Source: Rhizobiaceae bacterium
Lineage (GTDB): Bacteria; Pseudomonadota; Alphaproteobacteria; Rhizobiales; Rhizobiaceae
Assembly: GCA_017640615.1 (NCBI GenBank)
Contig: JAEPQK010000001.1
Span: forward strand, 434,001 to 498,000
Direction: 5' to 3'
Length of the DNA: 64,000 nucleotides
Shown here in pieces: positions 16,491 through 24,889 of this stretch. The notes beneath the pieces were generated by a model. The model ran no database searches. It saw nothing but the letters and a program-made list of their open reading frames with translations, and was not told the origin of the DNA. Both the position numbers and the translations under genes were made by a program. Every line of letters starts with the position of its first letter. The first letter of the stretch is position 1.

Positions 16491-18155
16491 TCACACGTCC
16501 GCCGCATCTCCTATGTTGTCGACGCCGCCGCGCTCCTCGAGCAGCGTGGTGAGCCAATCGGGATCCATCTCCGGAACAGATGACAGGAGAAGGTCGGTGT
16601 ATGGATGATGAGGCGGCTTGAACATCTCGTCCTTTGGCCCCTGTTCCACCACCTTGCCATGCTGCATGACCACGACCTCGTCCGCGATCGAGCGAACCGT
16701 CGCCAGATCGTGTGTGATGAACATATAGGCTAGGCCGAGTTCACGCTGCAGCCTGTCGAGCAGCTTGAGGATGCCCTCCGCAACCAGCTGGTCGAGTGCG
16801 CTTGTCACCTCATCGCAGATAATGAAGTCGGGCTCAGCCGCCAGTGCACGGGCAATGCCTATGCGCTGCTTCTGCCCGCCTGAAAGCTCAGGCGGATAGC
16901 GGTTATAGAAGCGAGCGGGCTCCAGCTCGATCAGATCAAGCAACTCATCAACGCGCTGCTTCAGCGCCTGCCCCCTGAGGCCGGAATAGAACTGAGCCGG
17001 CCGGCCGATGATCTCATTGATCTGAACCTTGGGGTTCAGCGCGGTATCGGCCATCTGGTAGATCATCTGCGCCTGGCGCAGCTGATCGCGATTGCGGTCC
17101 TGATAGCGCGGCGGTAGAGGATCGCCCTTGAATAGAACCTGCCCTTCCGTTGGCGGCAGCAGCCCAGTGATCACGCGCGCGGTTGTTGACTTGCCCGATC
17201 CGGATTCGCCCACGACCGCAACGGTCATCCCGGGGTAGATGTCGAAAGAGACGTCATCTAGCACCTTCACGCCGCCGGTATAGGCCGCATCGATATTCTG
17301 AACCGAAATCACAGGCTGCGTGCCGTCGGTCGGACGCGATTTCTGATCGCGCTTGAAGCTGCGCACCGCCCACAGGCTCTTGGTGTAGTCTTCGCGCGGA
17401 TTGTCGAGCATCTCCTTGGTCGGAGCTTCCTCGACTTCCTCGCCCTTCAGCAGCACCTTAATCGTATCGGCCATCTGCGCAACCACCGCCAGATCGTGCG
17501 TGATGTAGATCGCGGCCGTATTGAACTGGTCGACGATGTCACGGATGGCAGCGAGCACTTCGATCTGCGTCGTCACGTCGAGCGCTGTCGTCGGCTCGTC
17601 GAAGATGATCAGGTCGGGCCGGCAGGACATTGCCATGGCCGTCATGGCGCGCTGTAGCTGGCCGCCGGAAACCTGATGCGGATAGCGGAAACCGATCTCC
17701 TGCGGGTTGGGCAAACGCAGCCGCTCATAGAGCTCCATTGCGTCTTCCTGCGCCTCCATCCGCTTCTGAATGCGGTAGTGCACCGGCGCTTCGGTATGCT
17801 GATCGATGATCTTGTGGGCTGGGTTGAAGGACGCCGCCGCCGACTGCGCGACATAGGCGATGCGCGAGCCGCGCAGGGCGCGACGCTCGCCTTCGGAGGC
17901 TGTCGTGAGCTCCATGCCGTCGAACTCGATGGAGCCTTCCGAAATACGTGTGCCGTCGCGGGCATAGCCCATTGCCGCGGCGCCGATTGTCGATTTGCCG
18001 GCCCCGGACTCGCCGATCAGCCCCATCACCTCGCCGCGGTGCAGCGTCAGGTCGACGCCCTTGATGATGGGTATCCAGGTTTCGTCCGAGTACCCGTCGA
18101 TCTTCAGCCCTCGGATTTTCAGCAGGACGTCTTTGTCGGTGAACTTCTTTTTCAT
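16491..18155 (-). CDS. Fused dipeptide-type ABC ATPase (DppD-DppF)
   Basis: A 554-residue protein with two complete ABC domains. The first (residues ~10-260) has Walker A GESGAGKST, signature SGGQL and Walker B DLIIFDEPTTALD. The second (~290-545) has GESGSGKST, SGGQK and FIICDEVTSALD. The glutamate after the second Walker B aspartate is retained (CDE). The arrangement is that of peptide/nickel importers in which DppD and DppF are fused. It is the last gene of the minus-strand operon, two bases after the permease, and powers uptake with the two permeases and the Tat-exported binding protein upstream. The ligand is discussed under the binding protein. Confidence 0.94.
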   Translation of the reverse strand: MKKKFTDKDVLLKIRGLKIDGYSDETWIPIIKGVDLTLHRGEVMGLIGESGAGKSTIGAAAMGYARDGTRISEGSIEFDGMELTTASEGERRALRGSRIAYVAQSAAASFNPAHKIIDQHTEAPVHYRIQKRMEAQEDAMELYERLRLPNPQEIGFRYPHQVSGGQLQRAMTAMAMSCRPDLIIFDEPTTALDVTTQIEVLAAIRDIVDQFNTAAIYITHDLAVVAQMADTIKVLLKGEEVEEAPTKEMLDNPREDYTKSLWAVRSFKRDQKSRPTDGTQPVISVQNIDAAYTGGVKVLDDVSFDIYPGMTVAVVGESGSGKSTTARVITGLLPPTEGQVLFKGDPLPPRYQDRNRDQLRQAQMIYQMADTALNPKVQINEIIGRPAQFYSGLRGQALKQRVDELLDLIELEPARFYNRYPPELSGGQKQRIGIARALAAEPDFIICDEVTSALDQLVAEGILKLLDRLQRELGLAYMFITHDLATVRSIADEVVVMQHGKVVEQGPKDEMFKPPHHPYTDLLLSSVPEMDPDWLTTLLEERGGVDNIGDAADV

Positions 18156-18156
18156 C

Positions 18157-19221
18157 TTACTGTTCCTTCAGGCCGGAGGACCGGAAGAGCATCCAGTCGA
18201 CCACGAAATTGACGGCCACTGTCAGAAGGGCAATCGCGGCGGCGGGGATCAGCGGCGTGATGTCGCCGAACGAGATCAGCGTCGCGTTTTCGCGCACCAT
18301 AGAGCCCCAGTCCGCTGTCGGCGGCTGAATGCCGAGGCCGAGGAAGCTGAGGCCTGCGATCAGCAGGAACACGAAGCAGAATTCCAGGCCGAACTCGGCC
18401 ACCAGCGGCGCGGTGGAGTTGGGCAGTATCTCCTTGCGGATCAGATACCAGTCGCCTTCGCCGCGCAGCTTGGCTGCCTCGATATAGTCCATCACCACAA
18501 TGTTGCCGGCAACGGCCCGTGTCAGCCGGAAGACGCGCGGCGAGTAGATCACCGCCACGACGATCACGATCACGATCAGGCTGGTACCGAAGATCGACAG
18601 CATGAGCAGCGCGAAGATGAGCGAGGGGACCGACATGATGACGTCGGCAACCCGGCCCATCAGCTGATCGAACCACCCGCCTTTAACGGCGGCCAGCAGC
18701 CCGCCAAGTGCGCCCATGATGAAGGCCAACAATGTTGCAACCAGCGCAAGACCCACAGAGTTGCGCGCACCATAGATGATGCGGCTGAATATATCGCGCC
18801 CCAGCTGATCGGCGCCGAGCAGCAGGTTCTCGTCCGGCGGGGCAAAGGTCTGTGCAATGACCTCCGATTCGCCATAAGGCGCAATCCATGGCGCGAAAAT
18901 GCCGGCGATCGCGTAGGTGAAAATCACGAACATGCCGAATGAGGCGGTAAGCGGCGCCGTTCGAAGCTCCTTGGCGATTCCCGGTTTGGAAATCTGGATC
19001 AGAAATTCGCGGAACGCATAGGACGTGCCGGCCGCAAGCGCGAGCAGGCCAGCGAAGATCGTAACCCCCCGCAGGGCGGGCACGCCGCCAATGATGCCGA
19101 GCACAAACGACACCAGCGTGAGCGAGAACAGGAGCATGAACACCTTGCGGTTCTGGTAGTAGGCCGCAAGACACGATGCCGCGATAAGGGCGGCGTAATA
19201 TCCGATGACAAAGTTGCTCAT
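18157..19221 (-). CDS. ABC transporter permease, DppC-like
   Basis: A 354-residue inner-membrane permease of the dipeptide/oligopeptide/nickel family. The central FAPPDENLLLGADQLGRD motif, following a first membrane span, and the EAA loop EAAKLRGEGDWYLIRKEI are diagnostic of DppC/OppC. The N-terminal ~100 residues contain about three extra hydrophobic segments before the usual first span (LAAYYQNRKVFML, ALRGVTIFAGLLALAAGTS). This makes the protein about 50 residues longer than E. coli DppC. It is followed by the fused ATPase after one base and preceded by the DppB-like gene after ten. Confidence 0.92.
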   Translation of the reverse strand: MSNFVIGYYAALIAASCLAAYYQNRKVFMLLFSLTLVSFVLGIIGGVPALRGVTIFAGLLALAAGTSYAFREFLIQISKPGIAKELRTAPLTASFGMFVIFTYAIAGIFAPWIAPYGESEVIAQTFAPPDENLLLGADQLGRDIFSRIIYGARNSVGLALVATLLAFIMGALGGLLAAVKGGWFDQLMGRVADVIMSVPSLIFALLMLSIFGTSLIVIVIVVAVIYSPRVFRLTRAVAGNIVVMDYIEAAKLRGEGDWYLIRKEILPNSTAPLVAEFGLEFCFVFLLIAGLSFLGLGIQPPTADWGSMVRENATLISFGDITPLIPAAAIALLTVAVNFVVDWMLFRSSGLKEQ

Positions 19222-19231
19222 TTCGCCGTCC

Positions 19232-20188
19232 TCACTTCGGATGCCGCAGGCGCGGGTTTGTCAGAATGGCTCCGACATCCGCAGTCAGGTTCAACAGAAT
19301 GAAGGTCGCCGCGAAGATGAGGCAGCAGGCCTGCACGATCGGGAAATCGCGTTTCGCGACGGCATCCACCAGCAGCTGGCCAATGCCCGGATAGACGAAC
19401 ACGACCTCGACCAGCACCACGCCGGTAATCAGATAGGCGAGGTTCAGCGCCACAACGTTGATGATGGGCGCCCAGGCGTTCGGCAATGCGTGCCGCACGA
19501 TGACTTTCCACGGCGGCGTGCCTTTCAAGCGCGCCATCTCGATATAGGGCGAGGCGAGAAGGTTGATGATCGCAGCGCGCGTCATTCGCATCATATGGGC
19601 CGTCACCACCAACACGAGCGTGAGAGCCGGGAGGAATGTGCGGTGAAGCAGCTCCACAAAGGTCATGTCGGCCCTGAGGTTTGCAAGCGCGGGGAACATG
19701 CCGGTTTTGACTGCGAGGTACAGGATCAGGATGTAGCCGAGGAAGAACTCCGGCGAGGAGATCGATGTCAGCGTCATCACGTTGGCGACCCGGTCGAACA
19801 GCGAGTTGCGCAGCAGTGCAACAACGATGCCGAGCAGGATCGATATGGGAACTGCGATCACAGCCGCGTAGGCGGCGAGGAACAGCGTGTTTATGAAACG
19901 GGTGCCGATGGCGGAACTGACACGCTCACCCGACACCAGCGATGTGCCGAAATCGCCTGTCACGGCCCCGGCGAGCCACTCGAAATAGCGAACGGGTGCA
20001 GGGCGGTCGAGCCCCAGCTGTTCACGCATCGCAGCAACCGTTTCCTCGGTCGCGCCCTGTCCAAGAACGGCCTGCGCGATGTCGCCGGGAAGCAATTCAA
20101 CCGCAAAGAAAATCAAGACCGACACTACGAGGAGCGTCACCAGTCCTAGGCCCAGCCGTTTGGCGATCAGGCCTGCCAAGTCCCCCAT
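19232..20188 (-). CDS. ABC transporter permease, DppB-like
   Basis: A 318-residue permease of the dipeptide family. It has the DppB N-terminus (AKRLGLGLVTLLVVSVLIFF), a periplasmic region with LLPGDIAQAVLGQGATEE, and the coupling loop EMARLKGTPPWKVIVRHALPNAW. The ATG at 20188 has GGAGGGACAG directly upstream and is preferred over an in-frame start ten codons earlier. It is separated from the binding-protein gene by 163 bases that hold a strong hairpin. It pairs with the DppC-like protein. Confidence 0.93.
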   Translation of the reverse strand: MGDLAGLIAKRLGLGLVTLLVVSVLIFFAVELLPGDIAQAVLGQGATEETVAAMREQLGLDRPAPVRYFEWLAGAVTGDFGTSLVSGERVSSAIGTRFINTLFLAAYAAVIAVPISILLGIVVALLRNSLFDRVANVMTLTSISSPEFFLGYILILYLAVKTGMFPALANLRADMTFVELLHRTFLPALTLVLVVTAHMMRMTRAAIINLLASPYIEMARLKGTPPWKVIVRHALPNAWAPIINVVALNLAYLITGVVLVEVVFVYPGIGQLLVDAVAKRDFPIVQACCLIFAATFILLNLTADVGAILTNPRLRHPK

Positions 20189-20218
20189 CTGTCCCTCCAG
20201 ACATTGAGCCCGGCACAT

Positions 20219-20351
20219 TCGCGCCGGTTTTTTGTTGCGTCACGCAAGCGGCGAGGCCGCATCGATCCGCTGTTTTTTGTTGCCGTTCCGGCTGCGTGAG
20301 CCGGATTAGGGCCGGCCCGGCACAGTGATGCGCCGGGCCGGGTGATGTTGG
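20219..20351 (-). terminator. Intercistronic region with 10-bp GC hairpin after the binding-protein gene
   Basis: CCGGCCCGGC at 20312-20321 pairs perfectly with 20332-20341 around a 10-base loop, starting 10 bases after the binding-protein stop. No T-run follows on the minus strand, so it is better read as a stabiliser or partial attenuator that keeps the binding protein more abundant than the permeases. Further downstream an identical 12-mer, GTTTTTTGTTGC as read on the plus strand, occurs twice, at 20227-20238 and 20272-20283. Confidence 0.6.
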
Positions 20352-21959
20352 TTAGTCGGTGAACCACCAACGGCTCGCCGCACGGGCGCCATCGCTCTCC
20401 CAGCTCGCCGCGAGGTTTTCGGGCGTGCCAACATTGGAGCGGGCGCCGTAGACGAAGTTGTTGAAGAACGGAATGACAGTACCACCATCGTCCCGGGCCA
20501 GCATCGCCATTTCGCGATACATCTCGGCACGAACGCTGTCATTGAGTTCCGACTTCGCCTGAAGCAGCAACTCGTTGAACCGCTCGTTCTGCCAGCGGCT
20601 CTCGTTCCAGGCGGCGTCGTTCTTGTAGGCGAGTGTGTACATCACGTCCGGTGTCGGACGTGCGCCCCAGGAAACGAGCGTCCACGGCTTCACCAGCCAA
20701 ACGTCGGAATAGTAGCCGTCATTCGGCTCACGCACGACATTGATGGTGATGCCTGCCGCCTTGGCATGCTCGGCATAGAGCACTGCCATGTCGACCGCGC
20801 CAGCGCTGACGCTGTCAGCGGTGGAGAGATTGACCGTAAGGCCTTCGGCTCCTGCCTTCTTCAGCAGGGACTTGGCCTGATCCGGGTCATAATCGCGCTG
20901 CGGAATGCCCTCCGGCCAGTAAGGCTGTGCCGGCGAGTGGTGGAAGTCGTTGCCCTTGGTGGCGGCACCGAACAGGATCTTCTCGATGATCTCGTCGCGG
21001 TTGATCGCCAACTTCAACGCATTGCGAACGTCGACATTGTCGAACGGCGCCGTGTCGCAGTGCATCGGCATCGTGATTGCGCCCGCGGACGGAATGTTCA
21101 TCACGTTGATGTTCGGGTCGCGCTGCAACAGGGCAACCGTCTTGAGGTCGACCTGTGAAACCGAGTCCACGTCGCCGGTGACGAGTGCCGTCTGACGCGC
21201 ATTCGGATCGTTGAGCGTGATCATCTCGACCTTGTCGAAATATGCGCCCTCGCCATGCCAGCCATCGTGGCGGCTGAGGCTGAACTGCACGCCGAACTCG
21301 CCCGAGTCGATCTTGTACGGGCCACAGCCGTCGCCCGACTTCCAGTCGATCGAACCGTCGTCATTCGCCGGGCAGATCGCCAGATGGTAGTCGGTCATCA
21401 GCCACGGGAAGTCGGCGTTGCCGCGTCCGAGCTTTACCTTGACGACATAGTCACCGTCCTTGGTGATGTCGGTTACGTCGGTCAGAAGCGCCTTGGCAGC
21501 TGATGTCGTGTCGTCGCCGCGGTGATGGTTGAGCGAAGCGATCACGTCGTCCGCGGTCACCTTCTTGCCGCTATGGAAAGAGGCGTTCTGCGTCAGCTCG
21601 AAAGTCCACTCCGAAGCGTCTTCGCTGGCCGTCCAGCTCGTTGCGAGGTCCGGACCGAGCGACCCGTCGCCATTGATCTGGGTGAGGTAGGAACGGTGCG
21701 TATGCGCCAGGAAGATCATCACACGGGTCAGGTAGGTGCCCGGATCATGAGTGTCAGACGTGTTGCCGTCGTGGATGCCCCAGCGGAACGTTCCGCCGCT
21801 TTTCGGCTGCGCGCGAGCGCTGGTGGTCCAGAGACCGGAGGCCGTCGTCGCCGTAACACCGGCGGCGACCGAATAGTGAATGAAATCGCGGCGTGAAATC
21901 CCGCCCCTGCTGGCTTCTTCCGCGATCCGATTGAGAAGTAGTTGGTTCTTTTTCGTCAT
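20352..21959 (-). CDS. ABC transporter substrate-binding protein (family 5), Tat-exported
   Basis: A 535-residue peptide/nickel-type (SBP_bac_5) binding protein. The N-terminus carries a twin-arginine motif, SRRDFIHYS, followed by a hydrophobic stretch and ARAQP as cleavage site, so it is exported folded. The body has the family features TFRWGIHDGNTSDTHDPGTY, SWTASEDASEWTFELTQNASFHSGKKV and DVRNALKLAINRDEI. The start at 21959 has AGGGAG at five bases; ATGs further upstream overlap that site. It heads an operon with both permeases and the fused ATPase. It lies next to the ectoine genes, so ectoine, hydroxyectoine or a derivative are candidate ligands, but this transporter class is not the usual one. 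Confidence 0.92.
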   Translation of the reverse strand: MTKKNQLLLNRIAEEASRGGISRRDFIHYSVAAGVTATTASGLWTTSARAQPKSGGTFRWGIHDGNTSDTHDPGTYLTRVMIFLAHTHRSYLTQINGDGSLGPDLATSWTASEDASEWTFELTQNASFHSGKKVTADDVIASLNHHRGDDTTSAAKALLTDVTDITKDGDYVVKVKLGRGNADFPWLMTDYHLAICPANDDGSIDWKSGDGCGPYKIDSGEFGVQFSLSRHDGWHGEGAYFDKVEMITLNDPNARQTALVTGDVDSVSQVDLKTVALLQRDPNINVMNIPSAGAITMPMHCDTAPFDNVDVRNALKLAINRDEIIEKILFGAATKGNDFHHSPAQPYWPEGIPQRDYDPDQAKSLLKKAGAEGLTVNLSTADSVSAGAVDMAVLYAEHAKAAGITINVVREPNDGYYSDVWLVKPWTLVSWGARPTPDVMYTLAYKNDAAWNESRWQNERFNELLLQAKSELNDSVRAEMYREMAMLARDDGGTVIPFFNNFVYGARSNVGTPENLAASWESDGARAASRWWFTD

Positions 21960-22351
21960 ATCAACTCCCTGACTCATTGGCTGAGCGTTGTTAATTGTAG
22001 CCGCAACTGCGCCTTTCAAGCGTCGCTCTGTGGCGCCGGCGGTAGCCTAAATGCGACTTCGGTGATGCAAATAGCCTATATGCGACACGCTTCCAGCAAA
22101 TCACGAACTGGCGGCTCGATAAACCCCGCGCGCAAGAAAGTGGCCGATTTGAACGGAGCCTTGGCGAGGGCAGGGCCGATGAAAACCCCGGTTTTCTGCT
22201 TGTTTCAGGTGCGCCATGTGGGCGGAGTGCGCGCGCGGCGCATACCGCGACCGGCCTTGAAAAAGCCGATGCCAGTTGCAGCAACCTTAGGTTTTTCAAG
22301 CAGTTGCCGGACGAATTCACACGGGTCCGATTCGTGAACGAAGCGAGGGAG
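21960..22351. other. 392-base control region between the binding-protein gene and the deacetylase gene
   Basis: No gene is supported here. The open frame crossing it on the plus strand starts antisense inside the binding-protein gene and has no family features. The region should contain the promoter of the transporter operon (minus strand). Its notable content is a tandem direct repeat at 22043-22086. Confidence 0.6.
22043..22086 (-). repeat. Tandem 15-bp direct repeat, probable regulator binding sites
   Basis: TAGCCTAAATGCGAC at 22043-22057 and TAGCCTATATGCGAC at 22072-22086 differ at one base and start 29 bp apart. They lie 84-127 bases upstream of the transporter binding-protein start, where an activator or repressor would bind. 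The two elements are not inverted, so a protein binding direct repeats or two dimers on one DNA face is suggested. Confidence 0.55.
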
Positions 22352-23518
22352 CTAACCTCGACGGCTGATCTTCGCCTTTAGCCTGTCGAGCATGTCGAGG
22401 CAGGCCTGCAATTGGCTCAGTTCGATGAATTCATCCGGCTTGTGAGCCTGTGCGATCGACCCTGGGCCGCAGATGACTGTCGAGATCCCCGCAGCCTGAA
22501 AAAGACCGGCCTCTGTACCGAACGCCACGACGTCGGCTCCGTTTTGGCCGGTCAGCTCATGCGCGATTTCGCGTGCTTCGGACTGGCTGACGACCTGTAG
22601 GCCTTCTACCTCGCCGATTGTGTGGGTCACAATCTCGGCATCTGGCGAAATCGCCTTCATGGCGGGCCGTAGCACATGGTCGACATAAGCGCCGAGATCG
22701 GATTTGACGAGATCGGCGTCAGAGGCCTGTACCGGGCGCATCTCCCACTCAACCTCACAATGTCCGGCGATCACGTTGCGGGCGGCGCCGCCGGCGATCC
22801 TGCCCACCTGTATCGTGGTCCAGGGCGGATCGAACCGGCTGCCCGCCGGAGCGCGTTGCTTGAGCCGGTCTCCGACTTCGAGCAGTTTGCCAATGTATCG
22901 CGCCGCATATTCGATTGCGTTCACACCGATGTCTGGCTGTGAGCCGTGACCCTCGCGTCCGGTGAATTCGGTCGTGTACTCGTAGCAGCCCTTGTGCCCT
23001 TCGATCACCCGCATTTCGGTGGGTTCGCCGATGATCGCTACGGAGGGTTTGAACTCGGCCTTGGTCAGTTCCTCCATCAGCGCGCGGGCGCCGAAACAGC
23101 CGACTTCCTCGTCATAAGTGAAGGCAAAATGCAGTGGGCGCCGGAGTTCGTTCGCCGCAAATTCGGGCGCTATCGCCAGGCAGGCAGCAATGAAACCCTT
23201 CATGTCGCAGGTGCCGCGGCCATAAAGCCGGCCCTCACGCGCCGCCATTTCGAACGGGTCGTTCGTCCACTGCTGGTCGTCTACCGGGACAACGTCCGTG
23301 TGGCCGGACAGAACGATGCCGCCGTCCGACAGCGGTCCGATGGTGGCGAAGAGATTTGCTTTTCCGCCGCTCGCGTCGCGCGATATGGAGAGGTGCGCAC
23401 CGGCATCACGCAACAGATCTGCGGCATATTCGATCAGCGCCAGATTGCTGTCGGAAGATACTGTCGGGAAGCCTATCAACTCCCCCAGAATCGATTGAGT
23501 TTGCTGGAGCGTCGCCAT
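22352..23518 (-). CDS. doeB2: M20 family deacetylase, candidate N2-acetyl-L-2,4-diaminobutanoate deacetylase (DoeB2-like)
   Basis: A 388-residue zinc peptidase/deacetylase of the ArgE/DapE family. Metal and catalytic residues are visible: GHTDVVPVD, GRGTCDMKGF and TYDEEVGCFGAR (the glutamate pair). A dimerisation domain follows. On sequence alone it would be called acetylornithine deacetylase. It starts three bases after the ectoine hydrolase stop, in an ectoine operon, and that points to hydrolysis of N-acetyl-diaminobutyrate to diaminobutyrate and acetate. The better-studied DoeB/EutE belongs, as I recall, to a different (succinylglutamate desuccinylase-like) family, which is not found in this window. 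An ArgE role cannot be excluded. Confidence 0.8.
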   Translation of the reverse strand: MATLQQTQSILGELIGFPTVSSDSNLALIEYAADLLRDAGAHLSISRDASGGKANLFATIGPLSDGGIVLSGHTDVVPVDDQQWTNDPFEMAAREGRLYGRGTCDMKGFIAACLAIAPEFAANELRRPLHFAFTYDEEVGCFGARALMEELTKAEFKPSVAIIGEPTEMRVIEGHKGCYEYTTEFTGREGHGSQPDIGVNAIEYAARYIGKLLEVGDRLKQRAPAGSRFDPPWTTIQVGRIAGGAARNVIAGHCEVEWEMRPVQASDADLVKSDLGAYVDHVLRPAMKAISPDAEIVTHTIGEVEGLQVVSQSEAREIAHELTGQNGADVVAFGTEAGLFQAAGISTVICGPGSIAQAHKPDEFIELSQLQACLDMLDRLKAKISRRG

Positions 23519-23521
23519 TGC

Positions 23522-24706
23522 TCAGTTCTTGACGAACAGTTTGCGTGGCCGGTTGCACAGGCATTCGGCAGCAGCACCGTCGCGAACAAGGATGCTCTCG
23601 GTGATCTCCAACCCCCAGTCCGACATCCACAGTCCCGGCATGAAATGGAACGTCATGCCCGCTTCGAGGATCGTGTCGTCTTCCTTGCGAAACGAAATCG
23701 TTCGCTCGCCCCAGTCCGGCGGGTAAGACAGTCCGATCGGGTAGCCGCATCTGCTGTCCTTGTGGATGCCGGCCTTTTCAAGCGCGCCGAAGAGCGCAAG
23801 CGCAACATCGCCGGCGCGATTGCCCGGCCGCGCGGCCTCAAGCCCGGCCTCCATGCCTTCGACAAGCGCTTTTTCCGCTTCCAGCATGTGCTGTGGCGGC
23901 TTGCCCAGAAACACCGTGCGGCAGAAGGGCGCGTGGTAGCGCCGGTAGCAGCCGGCAATCTCGAAAAATGTCGCCTGCCCCTCTTCGAAGCGACGCCCGT
24001 CCCAGGTGAGATGTGGCGCCGCCGCATCGGAACCGCTGGGAAGCAGGGGCACGATTGCCGGATATTCGCCCCAGTCGTCATCGACGCCACGCACCGCGTC
24101 GGCGTATATCTCAGCCACCAGGTCGTTCTTTTTCAGTCCTGGTTCGACGCGCTCCATAATGCCGTCGACGATCTTTTCCGATATGCGCGCAGCACGGCGC
24201 ATAAAGGTGACTTCTTCATCCGACTTGACCGCGCGCTGCCAATTGACCAGCCCCGTCGCGTCGACGAATTCGGCGTCAGGGAGCTCCCTGCGCATGACCA
24301 GATAGGCCTTGGCAGAGAAATAGTAGTTTTCAAGCTCAACCCCGACGCGCTTGTTGTCATAGCCGTGGTCTCGCAGGATTGCCGCGAGCACCTCCATTGG
24401 ATGGAGAGTTGTCGACTGCACGTAGTGGTCGGGATAACTCAACACCCGCTCATCGCTCATATAGACGGTTCGCACCGCGCCATTCGCATCCTGAGAACGG
24501 CCCCACCAGATCGGGTCGGCGTCGTGAAACACGATGACGCCCTGGTGCACATAGAAGGACCAGCCGTCATAGCCGGTAAGCCAAGCCATGTTCGAAGGAT
24601 CCTCGACGAAAAGCACGTCGATATCCTGCTCCACCATGGCGCGGCGTACCTTGCCAAGCCGGCGTTCATACTCCGCAGGGGTGAAAGGCAAATATTGGCC
24701 CGGCAT
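23522..24706 (-). CDS. doeA: Ectoine hydrolase (DoeA/EutD, M24 family)
   Basis: A 394-residue creatinase/prolidase-fold protein. It opens the ectoine ring to N-acetyl-L-2,4-diaminobutyrate. The N-terminal domain contains FVEDPSNMAWLTGYDGWSFY. The C-terminal pita-bread domain has PHLTWDGRRFEEGQATFFEIAGCYRRYHAPFCR in pieces typical of ectoine hydrolases rather than metal-dependent aminopeptidases, whose five ligands are not all present. GGGAGGAGCA immediately precedes the ATG at 24706, which decides the start. It is divergent from eutB across a 183-base control region and co-transcribed with the deacetylase. The length fits the family (about 400 residues). Confidence 0.9.
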   Translation of the reverse strand: MPGQYLPFTPAEYERRLGKVRRAMVEQDIDVLFVEDPSNMAWLTGYDGWSFYVHQGVIVFHDADPIWWGRSQDANGAVRTVYMSDERVLSYPDHYVQSTTLHPMEVLAAILRDHGYDNKRVGVELENYYFSAKAYLVMRRELPDAEFVDATGLVNWQRAVKSDEEVTFMRRAARISEKIVDGIMERVEPGLKKNDLVAEIYADAVRGVDDDWGEYPAIVPLLPSGSDAAAPHLTWDGRRFEEGQATFFEIAGCYRRYHAPFCRTVFLGKPPQHMLEAEKALVEGMEAGLEAARPGNRAGDVALALFGALEKAGIHKDSRCGYPIGLSYPPDWGERTISFRKEDDTILEAGMTFHFMPGLWMSDWGLEITESILVRDGAAAECLCNRPRKLFVKN

Positions 24707-24751
24707 TGCTCCTCCCATCACGTTGACCCGGTATGGCAGGCCGGGAAAACA

Positions 24752-24761
24752 ATGTGCACAT
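24752..24761. promoter_or_regulatory. 10-bp palindrome in the doeA-eutB intergenic region
   Basis: ATGTGCACAT is a perfect palindrome located 45 bases upstream of doeA, with flanks that extend it partly (CAAT and ATTG on either side, offset by three bases). It is a plausible operator for the cluster regulator DoeX or another dimeric factor. Confidence 0.4.
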
Positions 24762-24820
24762 CTATTGCCAACATCCAAACGGCGGAAGGGAAAAACACTG
24801 ATCCAGAGGCCGTGCCGCCG

Positions 24821-24860
24821 TTGACACAATCTTTCGCGGCATGATGATGTGACCATCATC
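24821..24860 (+). promoter_or_regulatory. Candidate eutB promoter with overlapping inverted repeat
   Basis: TTGACA at 24821-24826 is a consensus -35. A -10-like GATGAT follows after 16 bases (24843-24848). The -10 is embedded in the inverted repeat GATGATG-TGAC-CATCATC (24843-24860), so a bound regulator would block the promoter. The eutB ATG lies 29 bases further on. Confidence 0.45.
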
Positions 24861-24889
24861 CGGATATATTTTGAGCCTGCCGAGGCACC

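Noticed and set aside
22946..24844. Open frame of 632 codons on the plus strand across doeB2 and doeA
   Set aside because: It is antisense to two genes with clear family motifs and ribosome sites, and its translation shows no domain; high-GC antisense frames of this length are common.
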